DNA of 64,000 nt, taken from NCBI GenBank assembly GCA_033239125.1, contig BSWB01000005.1, positions 20,699,447-20,763,446 of the forward strand. The letters are read 5' to 3'. Made by a program: the position numbers and the translations under genes. A model generated the notes under the pieces. That model did not search any database and had not been told where the DNA came from. It saw only the letters and a list, made by a program, of their open reading frames with translations. Each line of letters begins with the position of its first letter. Position 1 is the first letter of the stretch. This stretch comes from Fagopyrum homotropicum. Lineage: Eukaryota > Streptophyta > Magnoliopsida > Caryophyllales > Polygonaceae. Below are positions 19,701 to 28,509 of this stretch, one piece after another.

Positions 19701-22368
19701 TGAGCATAAATAAGGATATCATAGAGTTCTGATATTCTTTCTCGTGTCCTTTCTATTCGTTCCATTTCCGTCTGCCCGTCCCGCCCCTTTTCCATTTCAT
19801 TGACTTCTTTTTTAATTTCTTCGTAGCTTTTGTTTTCCTCCATGTACATTTTTTTTTTCAACCTCTTTATTCTTTTTTCTACGCTTCCTTTTATACCCTT
19901 TCGAAAAATGTCTTGTATTAGGTCGGAAATCTCAATTACTGATAATATGAATGGTTCGAAAAGAACATCCCAAGAAAATCCTACTCTGTCGAAAAAAAGT
20001 GGGGAATACGGATATAAGGGAAACATTTTCCCCGTAAGGATTTTACGTCTTTTAACACGCATAGAGCCTGTGATTATGTCTCGACGAAAATCCGCTTCAT
20101 AGGGATAATCTATCATATTCACTTCTTCTTTTTGATCAGGCTTCGTCATAGTTTTGGTACTAGGGTCTAGACTCTGCGTAAAAAGAACTATACGTTTCGC
20201 TTTCCTCGAGCGAATTTGATGATCTATTATCCATTCTTCCCCCTCTTCCGTTGTTGCAGTTTTTCCGAGTTGTTCTACCTCGCTGAATAATTTGTATGAC
20301 CATCGGGGGACTTTTTTATTTATTCCAATTGATTTTTTTCGAGTTGTTTTTTTCATGGGAGGAATTATGGTTGTATCGCATATTGTTTGAATGATGGGAT
20401 CCATTATGACTCTTTCGATTAAAAATTTCAAAACTTTTTTTGGATCTTCTGAATCAATTCGTATTTGTTCCGAAAATAAAGAAATTCCTTTCAAATTTGA
20501 TGTTGATTCTTCAGCAAATTCATCGATTAAAAGACTCAATTCTCTTGCTAATGATTTTTTTTCCAATGTATCTATTTTCTGTCCCAATTTCTCTTCCAAT
20601 GTCGCTATTTTCCCTTCCAATTTCTGGTACAATTCTTCAAAATTATGAACATTAAGTTCTTTACCCTTAAAAAGAAGGATACTATGAACTTTATTGAGTT
20701 TATTTATAAAATTTGTCTCTATCGAATTTTTGACTGCAGTTTCATTTAGGATTGAAGGTAAAAAAAAAAATTCATTATTCCACGATAGGATCCGTTTAAT
20801 AGAGGATCATATATTTTAAGCAAGTATTCTTCTTTCGTTTTAGTATTGCATAATCGAGTCTTTTTTTCGAGTACATCCAGATAAGGAGATCCTTTGTCTA
20901 GGGTTTCATTTCTATCTCTAAACTCGTTCCTTAGGTTCCTCCATTTTTTTTCGTTGGTATAAATCCAACAATAATAATTATGCAGTTCATCATAGAAGAA
21001 TTTATCCAGTTCATCACAGACGAATTTTTTTGTTGTAAAAAAATAAAAATACATTTTTTGTCGTAGCATTTCAAAAAAAGCTGATAAACTGGATGGATAT
21101 GTAAAAGAAATTCTTCGTTTTCCATCACTTTGACATGTATAAAAAAAATATTGTGACATTTCATTTCTTACAGCATGTTCGAATCGATAATTTTTTATAT
21201 ATCGCAATGGACGATTCTATCGTTTATAGTCGAAAAGAAGACTTACAGGGGGTTTTTCAAACCAGAAGAGGTCTTTATCTTCTTCTTTTAAGTGAAAGTG
21301 GAATTCATCCTTTGTTTTGTCCTTTCCATTCACTCGGATCCTTTCCATTTCATCGATTTTGTCCGGATCCTCCCTTTCTTCCGAAAAAAGGGAAGGAGAA
21401 GAATCTTCTTCGGTGAATCCCTCTTGTTCCTGCTTAGTCCCCTTCGTTTCGAAAGTTGTTTCTATTTCTACATCTCTTTCTTTCTCACTTTCCCCCCTTT
21501 CTGTCGTTTTTGAGGTTTCTTGCAGTTTCCTACTCAAAATGGGTGACGACATTCTGCCTAAAGAGTAGACACAGCTAATAAATAAGAGAATACTAAAGAT
21601 TCGATCCATAGAATCTATCAAGTCTAAAACAAAGTACTTCAATTCTGACACAAGGTACTTTAATTCTGACACAGAGTACTTGTACTTCTTATACCTCTTA
21701 GATCGAATAATTCTATTAATGTACTTATTCGATCGAATAGTTACATTAATAGCTCGAATAAGTACATTAAGAAGGTACGTATTCGATCGAATAGAAAAAT
21801 TTTGCCGTATCCAGACTAATACCAAGCCAACACATTTCATGAATAAAATGTGACCAATTAACCAACCAACAAAGCTACTTGTTACAAATAACATCTTGTT
21901 GTTGCATCGAAACATATAAATGTTGACTAATCTGGCTAACATTGAACTTGGTAAAACGAAATGGTTGAATAATTGAAAAATGAGATTATTCAGGAATACA
22001 CATTGAATGCTGAGATTACGCATTGAATTTCTGGTAGTAGATCCATAATCAAAATGATTGCTCCAGAAGAAATTAAACAAAAGATAGGGTAGAGCTAGGA
22101 AAGTTATTGTATGAGGTCTACCCAATGCTAGATGCAGAGGCATATAATAGATCGATATGAACATCATGAGTTGTCCCATAATAAAACCGGTTGTTGCTGC
22201 TACCCTCTTCTCGGTTCCTTCTTCTCCTTCTTCCATAACCAGAGTTCGGAGAAGGACGAGATAGGAGGGCCCTATGGAGAATGTGGTCAGAAATTCATAA
22301 TAGAGTCCGACCACAACAACCGAATTGACTATCTTCATACATAAGTTACCTGGTAGAAAAAAAATCAT
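16762..22368 (-). pseudogene. ycf1: Plastid ycf1 (Tic214), complete-length nuclear pseudogene
   Basis: Ycf1 is the giant plastid-encoded protein assigned to the inner-envelope translocon (Tic214). The N terminus (from 22368) has the typical membrane segments (MKIVNSVVVVGLYYEFLTTF, GQLMMFISIYYMPLHLALG, FVGWLIGHILFMKCVGLVLV). The C terminus has KFFLWPNYRLEDLACMNR (16850-16900), and the original stop is near 16762. The full 5.6 kb is present but broken. TGG has become TAG near 21217. Frameshifts lie in homopolymers near 20760 and 18826-18834. There are further breaks near 17698 and 17213, and a two-base loss near 16845. Its 3' end is only about 200 bp from the end of ndhF, with no rps15 between, unlike the common plastome arrangement. 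Confidence 0.95.
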
Positions 22369-22789
22369 GACAAACCCCCTTTGTGATTTTGCAATTTCTG
22401 AATTATGATTATTATATAATAAGTTTTTACCTTCTTATTATAAGATAATCTTTGACCTTATAAAATTCGATTTATTATTTATATTATTCTATTTCTATCT
22501 AGAATAAGATAAGTTTTTACCTTCTTATCTTATTCTAGATAGAAATAGAAAGAGATAGACTAGAAACGAGATCTCTTATGTCAATGACACAAAAGAGACA
22601 TTAACTGAATGTAATTGGGATATGGATGGAATATAATGAAATAGAGCCACTTTGAGGTTCCCTATGAAATGCGGCATGGAAGGGAGCCGCTACAAAGAAG
22701 TTTCGGGAGTTACGAAGGAAGCTTCGAGCTCATATGGGTCATGGGTTGAGAACGGAAATTTAACTCTATGAGATCAAATCCCCCGTTGT
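22369..22789. other. Plastid ycf1-trnN spacer with a 27-bp perfect hairpin
   Basis: AT-rich spacer of the plastid inverted repeat. Positions 22487-22513 and 22524-22550 are exact reverse complements (27 bp) separated by a 10-base loop. No coding sequence is seen. Confidence 0.85.
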
Positions 22790-22861
22790 TCCTCAGTAGC
22801 TCAGTGGTAGAGCGGTCGGCTGTTAACTGACTGGTCGTAGGTTCGAATCCTACTTGGGGAG
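22790..22861 (+). tRNA. trnN-GUU: Plastid tRNA-Asn (GUU), in the NUPT
   Basis: A 72-nt cloverleaf with acceptor TCCTCAG/TTGGGGA, anticodon loop CTGTTAACT with anticodon GTT, and T arm GGTTCGAATCC. It is identical in layout to the plastid inverted-repeat trnN next to ycf1. It looks intact. Confidence 0.97.
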
Positions 22862-23206
22862 ATTTTATTCGTTCTGAATTAAAGAATTCAGAATGAGAAT
22901 GAAAGGGCTCGCTTTGACCGTTAAGAGTACCCGTTCCCTGTCTTTGTTTCTATTGTATTCTATCTCATCGTATGACATTCTGTTCTGCGATTTTTGAGAA
23001 TCTCCGTCAATACCTCGATGTAGGCCCGGGATAATCCTTTGTTCCGTAGTCCTGGGGCTTTTTACAACTAGCCAATTAAGAATTCTCAGATGTACTAGGA
23101 GTGCATCAAAGATGGAGTCATCGATTCTCCGGAGAGGCTACAATTACCGCGAGCAAACATAAAACAGATTAATGACGAGGAACGCTTTTTTGCTATGCTA
23201 CTAATA
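22862..23206. other. Plastid trnN-trnR spacer up to the NUPT right junction
   Basis: GC-richer inverted-repeat spacer that stops before trnR. The last bases, GCTACTAATACTTG (23197-23210), repeat a motif near the left junction. CTTG is also present in the integrase flank, which suggests microhomology of about four bases. No gene is seen. Confidence 0.75.
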
Positions 23207-23650
23207 CTTGTGTATGGGAAGTCTTGTCACTTACCGGTAGAGTTAGAACACAAGGCGTTTTGGGCCATCAAGTGGTTGAATTTCGGCATGAAGGAAGCGG
23301 GAGAGAAGCGCCTCTTGGACCTTAATGAGCTTGAAGAACTCCGCTTGAACGCCTATGAAAACGCTAAGATTTACAAAGAAAGAGCAAAGCGTTGGCATGA
23401 TAAGCATATCATTCCAAAGGACTTCAAAGAAGGAGATCAAGTTCTCCTCTTCAATTCAAGGCTTCGTCTCTTTCCAGGTAAGCTTAAATCTCGTTGGACC
23501 GGACCTTTTCTAATCAAACGTATTTTCCCCCATGGTGCAGTTGAAGTATGGGGTGAAGCGGGCGGAAGCTTTAAGGTGAACGGTCAACGACTCAAGAAGT
23601 ATACGCCGGAACTCCAAGCCGAAGAGTTCGCGCTTACCGCACTCGAATAA
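23207..23650 (+). pseudogene. Element A integrase, C-terminal part
   Basis: It resumes at VYGKSCHLPVELEHKAFW and runs open to TALE and a stop at 23648-23650, the same end as F's pol (52430). It contains the GPF-type module of Ty3/Gypsy integrases (KLKSRWTGPFLIKRIFPHGA) involved in DNA binding and targeting. No chromodomain follows, consistent with the Athila lineage. Separated from its catalytic core by 11 kb of plastid DNA, it is a fragment. Confidence 0.93.
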
Positions 23651-24481
23651 GTGCGAATATGGTCTAGCCACGGACCTTAAACAAAGCGCTTCTTGGGAGG
23701 CAACCCAAGGTATTGCATTTACATTTTTGCCTTTGATTCATAGTTTAGCTTAGTTTAGACATTTTTGCTTTGTTTTGCCTTCGATACCTCCGGTATGTTC
23801 GTGTTTTTGGATGTAGGAACAGTGCAAAAGGAAAGGGGAAGAAAAAGTTTGAAGAAAAGTGACGAAACTTGGACTTTGGAGCATTACAAAGAGTTCCACG
23901 GCCTAAACCACGGTCGTGACAGCTACAGTGACCGTAATTTCCAAAAGTCTTTGAAAAATCATCAAAACCACGGTTCCGTACAAAACCACGGCCGTGGAAC
24001 CCTCCGACAGACCGTGGTTTTCAAAAATTTTTCCGGCCACTATATAAACCACGTTCTTCACAAAAACACAACATCACATACCCAAACCACGCCCAAAAAC
24101 GCCGATTCCACGCCCCTCACCTCAATTCTCCGTTCGGTAATCGTTTTTAATGATTCTTCGACCCAAACTGAAGCAAATCCAACCACCAACGAGATCCAAG
24201 CAACGATTCGAGCGTTAAATCACCAAGGAAAGCAGAATTTGGATTTTAAAATCCGAAAACCTAGGTTTTTTCGCTCTTCTCTATCTTTGTCGATTCGGCC
24301 TTAATTTTGATAGAATTTGTAGGAGAACTGATTGGAATTGGAAGAAATTAGTCTAGGACTGATTGATTGCTGAGTTTGGTGATTGTTTGTTGAGTTTTGA
24401 GAAAAGTCGAGACGAACCACGGTCTCTTTAACTTCCACGGCCGTGGAACACCAAGAACAGACCGTGGTTTCTGCCAGAGAA
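23651..24481. repeat. Spacer between pol and ORF3 of A, with palindrome cassettes
   Basis: Contains CCACGGCCGTGG at 23986-23997 and 24435-24446, and related words (CCACGGTCGTG, GACCGTAATT, CCACGGTTCCGT) across 23895-24130 and 24415-24472. A 179-codon open frame (23765-24304) crosses the cassette. Its counterpart in F is split by stops and aligns poorly after the cassette, so I do not call it a gene. In Athila-type elements such a spacer separates pol from the env-position ORF. Confidence 0.7.
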
Positions 24482-26038
24482 ATGGATTTTGTGAGGAGAG
24501 TGTCCGGGAGAAATAAGGACAAGAACAAAGAGAAGGATAAGAATAAAAAGAGGAAGGGCAACCCCTCTTCCTCTTCCTCCTCTAGAGCACCACCACCTTC
24601 ATCCCCTTCACCTCCATCATCACCTTCATCACCATCACCCCCTAGCCCTAGGGTATCCGCCATTCACGAGGATCATCTCGACGCCTTAGAGAGGATCCAT
24701 AAGAGGGATGTTATAGGACCTAGGTATCTACTGTTGGAGGATTTAGCTCCTCTACATATCGTAGGAGACCTTACTTGGCTCTTGGATAGAGCCGGTCTTA
24801 TCGTCTTTTCGGCTATCCGAGAAGACGCATATGAGGAGATTACTAGAGAGGTTGTGACATCTTTTGAGCACAGCCATGTTGATAGGACAGTTTCTTTCCG
24901 TCTGATAAAAAGAAACTATGATTTCTCCATCCGGGAGTTTGGAGCCTTCTTTGGGTTCCAAGAGACCTTCAATGGTCGTTTCCCCAACGGCGTTTACGCC
25001 AAGGATTTCTGAGAAGAGGTCGCTATGATCTATGCCAGCGAGGACCGCTGGCAACCAGCTGATATCAAGGTTAAGTTGATGTATCACTTAGCCTTGAAGA
25101 TTGCTCACCGGGTACTTTCTGAGTGTCTCTTCCCTAGGACAGAGACACCTCAGAAGATCAAGACGGATGAGCTCTTTCTTCTCTACTCCATGTTATATGG
25201 ACGACCTGCTGACTGCGCCACCCTCTTAGCTGCTACCATGAGCAAGCTAAAGAACAAGAGGGCTGGCAACATTGGATATGGTGGGATAGTCACCCACCTT
25301 GCTAGGGCGTTAGGGGTAGACTTTTCTGCTTGCACACGTATTCCCGCTGTACCCCTAGGACTTCAGGCCTTCATGACTAGAGGCCTCATCTTCCCCACCC
25401 ATAGAGGTCCACCTTACGCAGCTATGTCATGGGAGAGCAGGACGGGGAGGGGCATTGAGTGGCTCCCAGAGTATTCCATTATGGCTGGACGCCATAACTG
25501 GAAGGAGATGTTCGCTGCTATGCATGCGAACAGGATTGCAGCCCCTCCATATGTCCCACCACCACCTGTAGTTGAGGAGAAGGAGATGAGAGACCAGTAT
25601 GAGGGAGGAGGAGGAGGAGCTGAGCAGGATTTTGGCACATTTCTGGATCAGCCGGATGCAGCTCCTGACATGCCTAGACGTTCTCCACGTCCCGCCAGAG
25701 CTTCAGGATCATCTTCTCGCCGCGCCAGCGTGAGCGAGAGACCCACTTGGATGGAGACCCCTCCTGCGTGGTACGGAGCTCCACCACCATGGTCTACTCA
25801 GGCAGCACCAGCACCGTCAGATGCACCGGGGTGGTACAGCCAGCCTCCAGGTTGGTATGAGCAGCTGCCGGATTGGGCCACAAGTCTTTCTGATAGGGTG
25901 GGAGCTTTGGAGATTCGAGCTGACACTAGAGATGCACGTATGGACGACCTCGACCATATGATGAGGGATGTCTACCGCCAGCAGTTCGGGCGGTACTACG
26001 ATCCTAGCTTCTCTCCATTCCCACCTCCACCGCAGTGA
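24482..26038 (+). pseudogene. Element A ORF3 (ATHILA ORF-1/env-position protein), one nonsense codon
   Basis: About 519 codons from ATG at 24482 (MDFVRRVSGR, the point where A and F agree). A Lys-rich N terminus resembling a nuclear localisation signal comes first, then a Ser/Pro tract. The folded-looking core (about residues 70-340; GPRYLLLEDL, VTSFEHSHVDRTVSFRL, HLALKIAHRVLSECLFPRTE-like) follows. The tail is rich in Trp/Pro/Tyr and ends in a short helix and PFPPPPQ. The core resembles the ATHILA ORF-1 family of plant retroelement proteins of unknown function. No signal peptide or clear membrane segment is visible, so a viral-type envelope role is not supported. One TGG-to-TGA change (25010-25012) interrupts an otherwise open frame. 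Confidence 0.8.
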
Positions 26039-26132
26039 TGACGATGATGACCGACAGCTTTAGCCGCTCCACCGCCATTTTGTGAGTTTCTTTTTCTTTC
26101 TTTCTTTTCTTCTTTTTCTTTTCTTTGAACAT

Positions 26133-26171
26133 TAGGGACAATGTTTGTTCCAAGTATGGGGTGGGGTGTGA
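26133..26171 (+). promoter_or_regulatory. Internal polypurine-like signature of element A
   Basis: TTAGGGACAATG, then CAAGTATGGGGTGGGGTGT, lies about 95 bp after ORF3. The same two-part phrase recurs immediately before the 3' LTR (27367-27397), and both copies are also present in F. It could be a second plus-strand primer site or an RNA signal. Confidence 0.6.
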
Positions 26172-26712
26172 CTAATCATCTGTAATAAATCTTACTCACT
26201 TTATTTGCTTCTATTGAGACTATCTTGCATGTTTCATTATATTGTTACACGTTTCATTATTGCATTGCATGAAAAAGAATTTGAAAAACCCATAAAAATT
26301 GAAAAATTTTGAAAATTCTGTGCTTCTAAGGATAGAGATGATTTTTATGATAATCACCACTTGTGAATTGAGTTTTGATGACAATTGCATGCTTAAATAA
26401 ATAGTGAATTGAAAAGAAATTGAATGAATGGATTATCCCTCTTTTGCAAATTTCATAATGTGATGAATGTTACTTAAATCATGTTGAGGAATTAAAGTTG
26501 AAATCACACTATAAGTTCTTATGCTTCTTGTTGAGATGATTAAGGCAATTCGATTTTCTTTCTTCTTTCTTTGATCATTTAGCCCCTCATTGAAATATTG
26601 ACCTCCTTTACCTATCCGGGAATTTGGAGGAGTTGAATGAAAAAGGCATGTTTGATGTGGGAGGGCCATGAAAGCAATACTTTGCATTCAAAGGAATAGA
26701 AAGAAATTATAG

Positions 26713-26902
26713 GTTTGGGGAATTCAATCATGACGATGAGTAACTCGGCACCATTCACATAGCCGGGTGTTTGTGTCTTGCCAAAGTCGGATTGAGCGAT
26801 ATTCCTAGCGGATTATGGTATGTGCGCTAAGGGTTTGAGGCATCTCATAAAATTGAGAAACGCCGATCTCCTAGGCTTCGGTTTTTGTGCACCTCTATCC
26901 AT
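26713..26902 (+). other. Conserved 3' UTR block (shared by A, F and D families)
   Basis: About 190 bp that match 49165-49358 (F, minus strand) and 62712-62903 (D2, minus strand). The core phrases ATGAGTAACTCGGCACCATT, CACATAGCCGGGTG and CCTAGGCTTCGGTTTT are kept. CTCGGC and GCCGGG can pair across a 12-base loop. No conserved reading frame is seen, and the surrounding UTR is far more variable. The rest of the UTR (26039-27385) is AT-rich and gene-free. Confidence 0.75.
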
Positions 26903-27385
26903 AACTCCAAAAGTAAAGTCGAAAAATGAAAAGAAAAGAGCGAAGCTCTAAGTTGAAAGTGCTGCGGAAACCGCAAGAGAAGAAGAAAAGAATAGCTATC
27001 CACTTTCCCGGATTCATGCACCACATTCCTTAAAGTTTTCCTTCCCTTTCCACATTCTAGACCTTGTTTGAAAGTCCTTAAGATCAAAAGAAGGTTATAT
27101 GACTTGGTGATCTAAATTGAAGTTTTTTATGATTGATTTTGATAATGTTTGAAGGTTATGATGTTTGTATGGAAGTTTAATTGATTCATGAGCTTTCTTC
27201 ACTCTTTACTCTTTGATTAAGTGTATGAAAGTCTTATAAACGAATGAAGCAAGATTTGAGAATGATCTATTGATTAGAAGGCACATTCATCCAAAAGAAG
27301 TTTTGCTTTAAAAAGGTACACATATTTCATCCTAACTTGTGTTTTAAAGCTTTTGAAAGATCTTGCTTAGGGACAAACAAGTGCC

Positions 27386-27400
27386 AAGTATGGGGTTATT
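27386..27400 (+). promoter_or_regulatory. Polypurine tract of element A
   Basis: AAGTATGGGGTTATT sits directly before the 3' LTR start TGTTAGAATG at 27401. F has the same sequence at the equivalent point. Confidence 0.8.
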
Positions 27401-28509
27401 TGTTAGAATGAAATATTGTGATATTTTAGGCACGTTTTCTAAGTGTATTTCATCCATATTGTTAGTCATTGATTAAGCATTGATGCATTTGTGAGCTAGT
27501 TTGTCTATATTGTCGATATAGAGATCTACACAAACTTTATGTTGATTGTAAGCAATTAAGAGCTATTTCCGAACGGATTGAGCGAGAATGGAGTTTGATT
27601 GAGCATATCCAAGGATTGAGGACATCTCTAGGAGTTAAGGATGTGCTAACTTGAAGAATAGCACGAGGAAAGGAAGAATTACGGTTTAGCCCTGAACCAC
27701 GCTCTAAAATACGGCCGTACTACATTCCACGTTCAAGTCCACGGCCGTGGAACCTTGACAAGGGATGCGTGGTTCATTCCAGCAACTTCTACGGCCGTGG
27801 AAGGATTGAGACAAACCGTGACAATTTCCACGCTCTAAAATACGGTCGTGGAACCCTTCCACGACCGTGATCTTGGCGATCTTTTACGCCATACTTTAAG
27901 CCACGATCTTCTACACAATTGGGCCGGGCCAATATTTTATCTTGCATTATAAAAGGACGGAAGAAGAGAGATTCCGTCACCTTCGCTTACGCTTAGACAC
28001 ACTTCCGTTTACACTTGGATTTGCCCTAATTTCGCATTTTGGCGGAGATTGTGATTGAGAGATTTGCGCTTTGCTATTGAGATTTCCGGATTGACGGAAG
28101 AGTTGAAGATTCGGAAGATCATTCGTGAGAAGATTTCGCTTCTCATTTAGGTTTGATTTGAAGACGGATTGACATCCCGTTCTTCCTTCTTATCTAAGAT
28201 TCGTGATTGTTTGTGTTATTCCAAATCTATTGACGTTATTGTTCTTGATTTGTGAACTTGAGATTGACTTAAGAGTTATTGAAGGTTTTCGGAAGTTTTC
28301 ATCTTTCATTCTTTTAAACCTTGAATTTGATATCAATATGACTGTTGTTGGCTAAAACCCTTTAGCAATTCTAAGGTGAAGGGTTGATAGTTGTGGCTTA
28401 GATGATGATAGATCGATCGTAAACAGATTGGACCCTGAGAGTTAGAGAGAATCGCCGACGAACCTAAACCACGGTCTGTTCTTGAGCTTCCACGGCCGTG
28501 GAACTCAAG
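27401..28509 (+). mobile_element. Element A 3' LTR, left part
   Basis: Starts TGTTAGAATGAAATATTGTG and matches the 5' LTR. It carries the promoter palindrome cassette at 27690-27920 (perfect CCACGGCCGTGG at 27739-27750), the TATA box TATAAAAG at 27948-27955 and another perfect palindrome at 28490-28501. It is interrupted after 28509 by element B and continues at 36317. Confidence 0.94.
28505..28509. repeat. Target-site duplication of element B (TCAAG), left copy
   Basis: TCAAG at 28505-28509 is repeated at 36317-36321 on the other side of B. Only one copy is present at the homologous place in A's uninterrupted 5' LTR (about 6276-6280). This fixes the insertion boundaries exactly. Confidence 0.97.

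Larger units (their letters stand above)
12150..23206. other. Nuclear plastid DNA insertion (NUPT), about 11.06 kb
   Basis: A continuous stretch of chloroplast sequence runs from the trnL-ccsA spacer through trnL-UAG, rpl32, ndhF, complete ycf1 and trnN-GUU into the trnN-trnR spacer. It sits inside the integrase of element A. The flanking integrase sequence on both sides and the loss of about 112 bases of it relative to F mark it as an insertion repaired with deletion. ndhF and ycf1 carry stops and homopolymer frameshifts, as expected for a non-selected nuclear copy. An assembly chimera cannot be excluded from sequence alone, but the disabled genes argue against it. Confidence 0.9.

Noticed and set aside
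12150..23206. The window as part of a chloroplast genome
   Set aside because: Both edges run into the integrase of a nuclear retrotransposon, and ndhF and ycf1 are disabled.
23765..24304. A 179-codon open frame between pol and ORF3 of element A
   Set aside because: It runs through the palindrome cassette. The equivalent region in F is broken into unrelated frames and the similarity is at DNA level only, so it is spacer and not a gene.
24482..26038. A true viral-type envelope protein for ORF3
   Set aside because: No signal peptide, transmembrane span or fusion-like segment is visible. Only its position resembles env.
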